From NCBI GenBank assembly GCA_003215175.1, contig QCKS01000002.1, positions 1-64,000 on the forward strand: DNA of 64,000 nt, written 5' to 3'. A program made the translations under genes and the position numbers. This stretch comes from Acidimicrobiales bacterium AG-410-I20 (lineage in GTDB: Bacteria > Actinomycetota > Acidimicrobiia > Acidimicrobiales > MedAcidi-G1). Shown piece by piece: positions 8,854 to 16,759 of this stretch (within the stretch, counting starts at the first letter, position 1; each line of letters begins with the position of its first letter). The notes under the pieces are model-generated. The model had not been told where the DNA came from and made no database searches. It worked only from the letters and a program-made list of their open reading frames with translations.

Positions 8854-9966
8854 TCAAATATCGTTGAAGACTATGACATTCCGCAGGACTTTTCCAACAC
8901 GTACTTCTTCAAGTGCTTCATTTATTTTGTCGAGTGGATGAGTGTTACTAATCATCGAATCAAGAAAGAGATTTTCGCTCAAATAGTCTTCTATAAGTGC
9001 AGGAATATCCACTGATAATCGAGCTGTTCCCATTTTTGAACCAAGAATTCTTTGATTGTTCGCAGCAAGTAATCCAGGGTCAATAGTGAAAGTAGCCCCA
9101 TCTCCCGGCATGCCGACTAAAACTAGCGAACCCATAGGTGACAAAAGGTTGATGGCTCCCGAAAGTGCAGATATCGAAGAAGTTGCAATAAATACGTAGT
9201 CGGCAAGTCGTCCCCCAGTAGCTTCGCGCAACACTTGGGCAACATCATCAATCTTTGGATTAGCAGCATGAGTGGCACCCATACTTAGTACCGCTTCGTG
9301 CTTTTGGCTCTCAGGATCAACAGCCAAAATGACTTCAGCATTAGCGAGGCGAGCTCCTTGCACAGTTCCTATACCCACGCCTCCACAACCGATTACGACG
9401 ACGACGTCGCCTTCAGAGACTTCAGCGGTATTCCGTGTTGCTCCAATACCAGTTAAAACACCACACCCCAACAAAGCAGCAGCAGACAAAGGCATTTCTT
9501 CAGGAATTTCTACAATTTGAGAACAATGCACGAGTACTTGTTCGGCGAATCCACCCGTGTTTAGGCCTTGAAAAATAGTCTCCCCGTCTTTGTCGGTTAA
9601 TGGGCTTCGTTCATCTAATGCAACCGTTTCTTGACAGGCCACGTCTTGGCCTTTTGAACAGAATCGGCATTTCCCGCATGACCTTATTAGTGATACAACC
9701 ACTGGAGACCCAACGGAGACATTTGAAACATTCTCACCAATTTCAATAACTCGTCCAGAGACTTCATGGCCAAGAACCAGAGGAAAAGTGGTAGACCATC
9801 CTCCATCTATATACATGAGGTCAGAATGGCATATGGCGCAAGCAGATACCTCCACACGAACTTCTTCTGGTCCCGGGGAAGCAATTTTTATGGTTTCAAT
9901 TGAAGCTGGTTCGGTGACAGCCCGATGAACTGCAGCTCGAACTAAATTACTTTGGTTTTTCCCCAT
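8854..9966 (-). CDS. zinc-dependent alcohol dehydrogenase, class III / mycothiol-formaldehyde dehydrogenase-like
   Basis: A 370-residue medium-chain dehydrogenase. CAICHSD and GHE supply catalytic-zinc ligands; the four cysteines of SCGKCRFCSKGQDVAC form the structural zinc site. GCGGVGIG is the NAD-binding glycine motif. Layout and the N-terminal RAAVHRAV resemble the class III/mycothiol-dependent formaldehyde dehydrogenase group of Actinobacteria. In a locus with an N-demethylating dehydrogenase, oxidation of released formaldehyde is the natural role, and the ino1 gene at 60828 would provide inositol for mycothiol. Substrate assignment is inference; other aldehydes or alcohols are possible. 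It is 32 bases downstream of modB and 17 bases upstream of the enolase-superfamily gene. Confidence 0.85.
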   Translation of the reverse strand: MGKNQSNLVRAAVHRAVTEPASIETIKIASPGPEEVRVEVSACAICHSDLMYIDGGWSTTFPLVLGHEVSGRVIEIGENVSNVSVGSPVVVSLIRSCGKCRFCSKGQDVACQETVALDERSPLTDKDGETIFQGLNTGGFAEQVLVHCSQIVEIPEEMPLSAAALLGCGVLTGIGATRNTAEVSEGDVVVVIGCGGVGIGTVQGARLANAEVILAVDPESQKHEAVLSMGATHAANPKIDDVAQVLREATGGRLADYVFIATSSISALSGAINLLSPMGSLVLVGMPGDGATFTIDPGLLAANNQRILGSKMGTARLSVDIPALIEDYLSENLFLDSMISNTHPLDKINEALEEVRVGKVLRNVIVFNDI

Positions 9967-9998
9967 TAGTGGACAGTAGTAGATATGTGTTAGAGACG

Positions 9999-10808
9999 CT
10001 AAGCCTCTACTGTAAATTTTTCCTCATTTTTAGAGGTAGGCATCCAATGATCACGCAAAGCAAGTAAGACAGCAAGAGAAATGACCACCAAAATTAAACT
10101 AAGCGCTAGTGCTTCTTCTGGGTTGGACTCAAGAGCTAAAAAAGTGGCTAAAGGTAAAGTTTGAGTTCTTCCTGGCAGATTTCCAGCAAATGTGATTGTT
10201 GCTCCAAATTCACCTAAAGCACGGGCCCAAGCTAATGCTAAACCGGCGGCCATTGCTGGAAATATTTGAGGAAGAGTGACACGCCTTAGAACCGATATCG
10301 GAGGGAGCCCAAGAGTTCGAGCGACGTTTTCAAGTTCGTTGAGTTGATGCTCTGAAGTCATTAATGCGCTTTCCATGGCGATTACATAGAAAGGAAGTGA
10401 AACGAATACAGCAGCAACTACTGCACCTGAAATCGTAAATGGGAGAGAGATGTTGAACCAGGAATATAACCATTGTCCGATAAATCCGCTTCTTCCCAAA
10501 GCGAACAATAAGGCTGTTCCTCCGACCACTGGAGGAAGAACCATAGGAAGCACTACTAAGGAGCGCACGAGACGACGCCCAGGAAAACTCATTTTTGCTA
10601 ACACCCAAGCTAAAGGTGTGCCTAGAGAAAAGACAATAATCGTAGATATAAGGCTCACTGTTAATGAGACACGCAGAGCATCAAGTGTTGTGTCACTGGT
10701 GAGTAAGTTATTTAATTCACTCCAAGGGACACGCTGAAAAAGTCCAATAAATGGAAGAGCAAGAAATGCGGTCGTTAGAACGGCGAGAATGATGAATGAT
10801 CGTTTCAT
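9999..10808 (-). CDS. modB: molybdate ABC transporter permease
   Basis: A 269-residue inner-membrane permease with about five hydrophobic spans. It carries the ABC permease coupling-loop signature, seen as ARTLGLPPISVLRRVTLP and ARALGEFGATITFAGN, typical of ModB/CysT permeases. It imports molybdate or tungstate with ModA. Its start overlaps the modA stop by four bases (10805-10808). No modC ATPase gene lies in this window: the next gene downstream is the zinc dehydrogenase. The ATPase must be encoded elsewhere or shared with another importer. A molybdenum enzyme that could need this supply, a CoxL-like hydroxylase, is at 27468-29732. Confidence 0.9.
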   Translation of the reverse strand: MKRSFIILAVLTTAFLALPFIGLFQRVPWSELNNLLTSDTTLDALRVSLTVSLISTIIVFSLGTPLAWVLAKMSFPGRRLVRSLVVLPMVLPPVVGGTALLFALGRSGFIGQWLYSWFNISLPFTISGAVVAAVFVSLPFYVIAMESALMTSEHQLNELENVARTLGLPPISVLRRVTLPQIFPAMAAGLALAWARALGEFGATITFAGNLPGRTQTLPLATFLALESNPEEALALSLILVVISLAVLLALRDHWMPTSKNEEKFTVEA

Positions 10809-11503
10809 GGTGTCAAAAATCCATATTCAGTAAACACCGCTTGAGCGGTTCCCTCAGATAGGTGCTGTGATATATCTTCGCCCTTGGGAGTAAAGGCAAT
10901 CCCGTGGTAGTCAACACATGGGCATTGCGGACTATCCGGCCATATTGAAATAATTTTGGGTTCTGAGATCACATCAGTTGCGTAAACAACACCTAAATCA
11001 ACTTCACCTAGAGTTAAGCGACTCGTCACTGCACGAACGCTAGGTTCATACGTGTCTGCGGCAATTGAGACCCCAAGACTTTCTGCAGCCTTACCACAAG
11101 GAACTTCTTGTGCACAGACAGCGATGGATAGATCTGTTCTAGATAGATCCATAGTTCCTGAGATATTTTTCTCAGATCCCATAGGAATTGCAAGAACTAT
11201 GTAATTTGAAGCCAAGACAAAATCGGGTGCTTCGGCGATATCAGGACTAAGGGCCTCAACATCAGCGGTTAGAAATAAATCTATGGGTGCGCCATCGTTA
11301 ATTTGAGCAGCAAGATGGTTTGATCCCCCATAAACAACATTGATATCAGTATCTGTTTTTGCCTCGTAAGTCTCAAGTAGGGCAGGGAGCACCTCAATCA
11401 AGGAGGAAGCAGCAAAGATAGATATTTCTTTTTCAGAGTGGCTAGCGCAGGAAATGCACATCCACCCCAATAAAGGGGCAAGGAGAAGGCAGAGTTTTTT
11501 CAT
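10805..11503 (-). CDS. modA: molybdate ABC transporter substrate-binding lipoprotein
   Basis: A 232-residue periplasmic-type binding protein. The N-terminus (Lys-Lys, then a hydrophobic core ending near CISCAS at about 16-21) looks like a lipoprotein signal, although the lipobox is not canonical. ModA oxyanion-binding segments are visible: FAASSLIEVLPAL, VYGGSNHLAAQI and GAPIDLFLTADVEAL. It would capture molybdate or tungstate outside the membrane and deliver it to ModB. Overlaps of four bases with both the regulator upstream and modB downstream show a translationally coupled three-gene unit. Confidence 0.9.
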   Translation of the reverse strand: MKKLCLLLAPLLGWMCISCASHSEKEISIFAASSLIEVLPALLETYEAKTDTDINVVYGGSNHLAAQINDGAPIDLFLTADVEALSPDIAEAPDFVLASNYIVLAIPMGSEKNISGTMDLSRTDLSIAVCAQEVPCGKAAESLGVSIAADTYEPSVRAVTSRLTLGEVDLGVVYATDVISEPKIISIWPDSPQCPCVDYHGIAFTPKGEDISQHLSEGTAQAVFTEYGFLTP

Positions 11504-11892
11504 TGAGGACGTTCAATAACCACATTCGTAGATTTAATGACCGCAGAAGCGAGCGCTCCTGGCGCCAATTCCAGATCTTCTGCTGCCTCAGTTGATATAA
11601 GGGAAACAATTCGGTGCGGGCCGGCTTGAATTTCGATTTGTGTCATAACCTTGTCTTTAATCACTCGAGTGACTAATCCGGTAAATCGGTTTCGCGCCGA
11701 AATGCTATTTTCAGATCCGCTCGGGTCGTTAGCTCGTTTTTGAGCGAATTTGGCAAGGTCATCACCATTAATTAAGCGATGCCCTCCATGAGTTCGGTGA
11801 GCATCAATTTCTCCAGAGTCAACCCACCGGCGCACCATATCGCTGCTAACACCAAGCAGATTAGCTGCTTCACCAATTTTAAACTTGTTCAT
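11500..11892 (-). CDS. helix-turn-helix (excisionase/MerR-type) regulator with TOBE/Mop molybdate-binding domain
   Basis: A 130-residue two-domain protein. Residues 1-50 form a winged helix of the excisionase/MerR type (FKIGEAANLLGVSSDMVRRW, then THGGHRL). Residues about 65-130 form a single Mop/TOBE domain (RNRFTGLVTRVIKDKVMTQI and a SLISTEAAEDLELAPG segment), which in other proteins binds molybdate or tungstate. It is the first gene of the mod unit and very likely senses molybdate to control modAB, by analogy with ModE. The DNA site is not evident. Only 38 bases separate it from the crotonase gene upstream, so read-through from valS is possible. Confidence 0.85.
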   Translation of the reverse strand: MNKFKIGEAANLLGVSSDMVRRWVDSGEIDAHRTHGGHRLINGDDLAKFAQKRANDPSGSENSISARNRFTGLVTRVIKDKVMTQIEIQAGPHRIVSLISTEAAEDLELAPGALASAVIKSTNVVIERPQ

Positions 11893-11930
11893 ACAAGATA
11901 ATATATATAAAAATCTTGCAAATAAGAGTA

Positions 11931-12731
11931 TTAACTTCTTTTATTCTTGAGTCGTTCAATATAGGCAGCTTGGGCTTCTTTACTCTCAGGATCCCGCAAT
12001 GCATTCCCAAGACCTTCGGCATCAGACCAAGATCGACCCGTCCCGACCATCTGATCAGTTACGGCATTCGTATGACGTTTCGTGGCAAGAACAGCCATAC
12101 GAGGACGAGAAGCCACAGCTTCGGCAAGTGCTTCAACCGCTTCATCTAAATCGTTCACACTCACAACAGAATTAAGAAACCCAGCCGCTTTTGCTTCTGC
12201 TGCATCAAATGGGCGACACGTCATAACTAGTTCCTTAGTTAAAGCAGGACCTATCTCACGTACTAAACGAGGAATACCGCCCCACGCAAGAGGAATACCT
12301 AAATCAACTTCCGGAATAGAGAACCGAACGTCATCAGCTGCGACTCGAAGGTCGCAAGCAGCAGCAAGGACAAGACCGCCGCCTACAACATGCCCATGCA
12401 ACTGAGCGATTAGAACAGGAGAAGTCCGCTCAAGAGCTTCTGCCATTAACCGTCCCGTGTCAGCAGGGACACGACCACCAGCAGGAGAAATTCCAGTATC
12501 GGTGAACGCAGTTACATTAAATCCAGAACAAAAAGCTCGCCCTTCACCGGAAACAACGACCACCCGAAGGTCAGGCTGATGATCAAACCAATTAGCAGCA
12601 TCAATGATTTCTGCCATTACCTCGTTTGTGAGGCTATTTAGTGAATCCGGACGATCCAAAGTCAGCGTCGCTCGTCTACCATCACAGGTAACTTTGATAT
12701 GTGAGAAACTAGGAACAGAATTTTCAGTCAT
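11931..12731 (-). CDS. enoyl-CoA hydratase/isomerase family protein
   Basis: A 266-residue crotonase-fold protein. The oxyanion loops are AFCSGFNV (about 67-74) and GHVVGGGLVLAAACD (113-127). Of the two hydratase glutamates, the second is present (Glu141 in FSIPEVDLG) and the first is replaced by Val121, so hydratase or isomerase activity cannot be decided. It lies between valS (32 bases upstream) and the molybdate regulator (38 bases downstream) on the same strand. No functional link to either neighbour is obvious. It could hydrate acryloyl-CoA formed after DMSP cleavage further down the run, but this is speculation. Confidence 0.85.
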   Translation of the reverse strand: MTENSVPSFSHIKVTCDGRRATLTLDRPDSLNSLTNEVMAEIIDAANWFDHQPDLRVVVVSGEGRAFCSGFNVTAFTDTGISPAGGRVPADTGRLMAEALERTSPVLIAQLHGHVVGGGLVLAAACDLRVAADDVRFSIPEVDLGIPLAWGGIPRLVREIGPALTKELVMTCRPFDAAEAKAAGFLNSVVSVNDLDEAVEALAEAVASRPRMAVLATKRHTNAVTDQMVGTGRSWSDAEGLGNALRDPESKEAQAAYIERLKNKRS

Positions 12732-12763
12732 AAGACAGTCTGTCTCAGAAAGTTAGTTCGGGC

Positions 12764-15394
12764 TCAGTCGGGGTCTTCAACTGCTTCAAGTTCAACCTCA
12801 ACACTCAACTCTGAGCCTTCACAAAGCATGATCTCTGAAGCCTTGGCGCCTAAAACAACATCTTCTAAGGCTTCACGAAGGAGATCAAGCCGTTCCGAAG
12901 TATCAGTAAGAGAACACGAAACAACAGGAGTAGCAAGCGAACGCTTCGCTAATGTTTTGGATTTTCTTATCTCAGCTAGTGCGTCAGAAGCAACAACAAA
13001 GATTTCAGATTCAGTCTCCTGTGCTATTGAGCGAAGATCCGAAGATAAAGGCCATTGCTGTCGATGTACAGACCCAGACTTCCACCAAGACCAAACTTCT
13101 TCAGTGACGAAAGGGAGGAAAGGAGCAAATAAACGTAAAAGAACTGAAAGAGTCAAGCGCAAAGTATTCCGAGCAGACTCGGCTCCTTCAGAGTCTCCTT
13201 CGTAGGCTCGAACTTTAACCAATTCAACGTAATCATCAGTAAACGACCAAAAGAAAGACTCTGTTCTTTCAATAGCCCTCGCGTAATCAAAATCGTCAAA
13301 AGCTTTTGTCGCCTCTTCCACCAAATCTGCCAAACGGCTTAATAGGGAAAGATCTAATGGAGAAGTGATAGACGCAGGATCAATTGTCAAAGGCCCTTCA
13401 CCAAACCCGAGAGTAAAGCGACTGGCATTCAAGAGTTTTATCGCGAGCCGTCTCCCAACTTTCATTTGCCCATCATCAAAAGCAGTATCAGTTCCAGGCC
13501 GACCGTTAACAGACCAATAGCGAACAGCATCTGATCCGTATTCCTCCAGCAGACCCATAGGTGTGACCACATTGCCCTTAGATTTAGACATCTTCTTTCG
13601 ATCTGGATCAAGCACCCAACCACTTAAAGCAGCATGCTTCCATGGAGCAGAATCTTCTTCTAAATGAGAACGAACCATGGTAGAGAAAAGCCAAGTACGA
13701 ATTATGTCATGTGCCTGTGGACGTAAATCCATAGGGTAGGTGCGGTTGAATAAATCCTCATCAGTGCTCCAACCGCAGACAATTTGCGGGCTTAATGAGG
13801 AAGTCGCCCACGTATCCATAACATCTGGATCACCTGTGAAACCATCAGGTTGACTTCTCTGAGATTCATCAAATCCTGGCGGAGTAGAAGAGGAAGGGTC
13901 CACAGGTAGTGCCGAAACATCAGGAATGATTGGTTGTTCATAAATTGGTTCACCCTGTTCATCAAGCTTGTACCAAAGAGGAATGGGTACACCAAAGAAA
14001 CGTTGACGACTAATGAGCCAATCACCATTTAAACCATCAACCCAGTTGGTATAGCGCGCCTGCATGTAAGGCGGATGCCAAGAGACTTCATCTCCACGAT
14101 CAATTAAAGCTTGACGAAGTTCAGCCTCACGCCCACCATTTCGGATGTACCATTGACGGCTTGTAACAATCTCAAGAGGACGGTCGCCTTTTTCAAAGAA
14201 TTTCACTGGATGTTCGATAGGTTCCGGCTCACCAACCAATTCTCCAGTCTCCCGAAGAATTTCAACAATTTCTTTCTGAGCTGAAAAAACAGTCTTGCCT
14301 GAAAGACGAGCATAAGCAGTTAGCCCTTCTTCAGATTCAATGCCTGGCGGAGAGTCTGTTTGGAAACGACCTTCACGATTAATAACTGCTCGTACCGGCA
14401 AATCAAGTTCACGCCACCAGATCACATCAGTCGTGTCTCCGAAAGTACAGATCATGGCAATACCCGTCCCTTTTTCAGGGTCAGCTAGTTCATGAGCAAG
14501 CACCGGGACGCTTACTCCAAAAATAGGTGTCGTTACAGACATCCCAAATAATGGTTTATAACGCTCGTCATCAGGGTGGGCTACTAAGGCAACACAAGCT
14601 GGCAACAACTCCGGACGAGTAGTAGCAATAGTCAAATCAATTTCGCCATTATGTGAAGTAATGCCTTCAGGCAGGTGAAAAAGCAAGTTGTGGTAAGCCC
14701 CTGGTTGAGGACGATCTTCAAGTTCGGCTTGCGCTACCGCTGTTCTGAACGTGACATCCCAAAGTGAGGGAGCCTCAATTTGGTAAGCCTCTCCGCGTTT
14801 AAGATTCTCCAGAAAAGCTAGTTGGGCAATGCTTTGGCAATGATCGTCAATGGTTGCGTACGTTAAAGACCAGTCAATGGAGAGTCCAAGATGACGCCAA
14901 AGAGATTCAAAGGCTTTTTCATCTTCTTGAGTCAGTAAGTGACATAACTCAACAAAATTGCGACGACTAATATCAATGTCTTTGCGCTTCTTTAGTGCTT
15001 TAGCATCTCCTGCATCTTCCGGTGGAGAAAAATTCTCTTCATAGGGGAGCGAAGGATCGCAACGAACACCAAAATAATTCTGCACTCGCCGTTCAGTTGG
15101 TAGGCCGTTATCATCCCAGCCCATTGGGTAGAAGACCTCTTTTCCTTGCATGCGCTGGTATCGGGCAATTGTGTCCGTGTGTGTATACGAGAAAACATGG
15201 CCGACATGGAGAGAGCCGCTTACCGTGGGGGGAGGGGTATCAATAGAAAAAATCTCTTCTCGAGATTTTGTTCTATCAAAACGAAAGACATCACCATTTT
15301 CCCAGACCTCATCCCAACGTGATTCCAGCCCTTCAATTGAGGGTTTCTCTGGAATAGAGGGGTCTATTGGGCTATCTGAAGAATGAGAACTCAT
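12764..15394 (-). CDS. valS: valine--tRNA ligase
   Basis: An 876-residue class I aminoacyl-tRNA synthetase that charges tRNA-Val with valine. The HIGH motif is HVGH in SGSLHVGHVFSYTHTD (near residue 60). The KMSKS motif is intact in DRKKMSKSKGNVVTP. The segment NGLPTERRVQNYFGVRCDPS after the HIGH motif matches the ValS form I associate with Actinobacteria, archaea and Rickettsia rather than the E. coli form. A CP1 editing domain and an anticodon-binding C-terminal helical domain fit the length. It heads the minus-strand run and is divergent from an acyl-CoA dehydrogenase gene, with 141 bases between. Confidence 0.96.
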   Translation of the reverse strand: MSSHSSDSPIDPSIPEKPSIEGLESRWDEVWENGDVFRFDRTKSREEIFSIDTPPPTVSGSLHVGHVFSYTHTDTIARYQRMQGKEVFYPMGWDDNGLPTERRVQNYFGVRCDPSLPYEENFSPPEDAGDAKALKKRKDIDISRRNFVELCHLLTQEDEKAFESLWRHLGLSIDWSLTYATIDDHCQSIAQLAFLENLKRGEAYQIEAPSLWDVTFRTAVAQAELEDRPQPGAYHNLLFHLPEGITSHNGEIDLTIATTRPELLPACVALVAHPDDERYKPLFGMSVTTPIFGVSVPVLAHELADPEKGTGIAMICTFGDTTDVIWWRELDLPVRAVINREGRFQTDSPPGIESEEGLTAYARLSGKTVFSAQKEIVEILRETGELVGEPEPIEHPVKFFEKGDRPLEIVTSRQWYIRNGGREAELRQALIDRGDEVSWHPPYMQARYTNWVDGLNGDWLISRQRFFGVPIPLWYKLDEQGEPIYEQPIIPDVSALPVDPSSSTPPGFDESQRSQPDGFTGDPDVMDTWATSSLSPQIVCGWSTDEDLFNRTYPMDLRPQAHDIIRTWLFSTMVRSHLEEDSAPWKHAALSGWVLDPDRKKMSKSKGNVVTPMGLLEEYGSDAVRYWSVNGRPGTDTAFDDGQMKVGRRLAIKLLNASRFTLGFGEGPLTIDPASITSPLDLSLLSRLADLVEEATKAFDDFDYARAIERTESFFWSFTDDYVELVKVRAYEGDSEGAESARNTLRLTLSVLLRLFAPFLPFVTEEVWSWWKSGSVHRQQWPLSSDLRSIAQETESEIFVVASDALAEIRKSKTLAKRSLATPVVSCSLTDTSERLDLLREALEDVVLGAKASEIMLCEGSELSVEVELEAVEDPD

Positions 15395-15467
15395 ACTGCA
15401 TTGAGGCTACCGAAGATAACCGCGCCGTTGAACGATGGACAAGAATTCTTTCTCCTTAATGGTTAGT

Positions 15468-15507
15468 TGTCACAAAACTAAGCTGAGGCAGTCTCCGCTG
15501 TCACAAA
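15468..15507. promoter_or_regulatory. pair of TGTCACAAA direct repeats in a divergent promoter region
   Basis: TGTCACAAA occurs at 15468-15476 and again at 15499-15507. The spacing is 31 bases, about three helical turns. The pair lies in the 141-base gap between divergent valS and the acyl-CoA dehydrogenase gene. It could be a tandem activator or repressor site, but no known consensus is matched with confidence. Confidence 0.25.
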
Positions 15508-15535
15508 TACATTTCAGACCCTCTAAAGTTTTTGT

Positions 15536-16750
15536 ATGAGCGAATTTTCAATGAAATTATCTGATGAACAAATCCAATTAAGAGACTGGGTGCATGATTT
15601 TGCAGCAGACGTCATAAGACCTGTGGCGGAAGAGTGGGATGAAAAAGAAGAGTTCCCGTACCCGGTGGTTCAACAAGCAGCAGAGATTGGATTGTACGGC
15701 TGGGAATTTATGGCACAGGGAATGATGGGGGACCCAACCGGTTTGACTATGCCGTTAGCGATTGAAGAACTTTTCTGGGGAGATGCTGGAATAGGAATGG
15801 CAATTATGGGAACAGGATTAGCTGCCGCTGGTATAGCAGCTTCAGGAACTCCAGAACAGTTGATGGAATGGGTCCCACAATGTTATGGGGATGCAGAGGA
15901 TCTTAAACTCGGTGCTTTTGCTGCCAGTGAACCAGATGCTGGATCAGACGTAGCAGGGTATAGAACACGAGCCGTATATGACGAAGCAACTGATGAATGG
16001 ATTCTTAATGGAACAAAAGCATGGATTACTAATGGAGGTATCGCAGATATTCACGTGGTAATCGGAGTTGTAGACCCTGAGCTTCGAGCAAAAGGACATG
16101 CTTCATTCATCGTTCCTCCAGGAACAAAAGGTTTAAGCCAAGGCCAGAAATACAAGAAACATGGAATCCGGGCAAGCCACACCGCAGAAGTGGTATTGGA
16201 AGATGTCCGAGTGCCAGGTCACTGTCTGCTCGGGGGTAAAGAAAAACTTGATGAAAGACTTGCAAGAGTGCGTGAAGGGAAAAGCGGCAATGCTCAAGCC
16301 GCCATGCAAACCTTTGAAGCCACACGGCCGGCAGTGGCAGCACAGGCACTCGGCGTAGCTAGAGCAGCCTACGAATATTCTCTTGAGTATGCCAAAGAGA
16401 GGCATGCCTTTGGAAGAGCAATCATAGAAAATCAAGCTATCGCTTTCATGCTTGCGGATATGGCAACAGAAATTGAAGTCACTCGAGCTCTCATTTGGAA
16501 AGCAGCATGGTTAGGCAAAAATGGAACTTTTGAAAATGCTGAAGGGTCAATGGCGAAATTGAAAGCTGGAAGAGTAGCTACGTGGGTAACAGAACGAGCA
16601 ATTCAAATCCTTGGTGGCTACGGCTATACCCGTGAATACCCAGTTGAACGCTGGCATCGGGACGCCAAAATTCATGACATTTTTGAAGGAACTGAACAGA
16701 TTCAACAGTTGGTAATCAGCCGAGTAATTTCCGGAATTCGTATTGAATAG
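15536..16750 (+). CDS. acyl-CoA dehydrogenase
   Basis: A 404-residue flavoprotein with the complete acyl-CoA dehydrogenase architecture: N-terminal helices, a middle beta domain with FAASEPDAGSDVAG and WILNGTKAWITNGG, and a C-terminal helical bundle with GGYGYTREYPVERWHRD. The catalytic glutamate is in HDIFEGTEQIQQL near the C-terminus. It oxidises an acyl-CoA to a 2-enoyl-CoA, passing electrons to electron-transfer flavoprotein. The chain length preferred cannot be read from the sequence. It stands alone on the + strand between two minus-strand genes. Confidence 0.92.
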   Translation: MSEFSMKLSDEQIQLRDWVHDFAADVIRPVAEEWDEKEEFPYPVVQQAAEIGLYGWEFMAQGMMGDPTGLTMPLAIEELFWGDAGIGMAIMGTGLAAAGIAASGTPEQLMEWVPQCYGDAEDLKLGAFAASEPDAGSDVAGYRTRAVYDEATDEWILNGTKAWITNGGIADIHVVIGVVDPELRAKGHASFIVPPGTKGLSQGQKYKKHGIRASHTAEVVLEDVRVPGHCLLGGKEKLDERLARVREGKSGNAQAAMQTFEATRPAVAAQALGVARAAYEYSLEYAKERHAFGRAIIENQAIAFMLADMATEIEVTRALIWKAAWLGKNGTFENAEGSMAKLKAGRVATWVTERAIQILGGYGYTREYPVERWHRDAKIHDIFEGTEQIQQLVISRVISGIRIE

Positions 16751-16759
16751 AAGTTTTAA

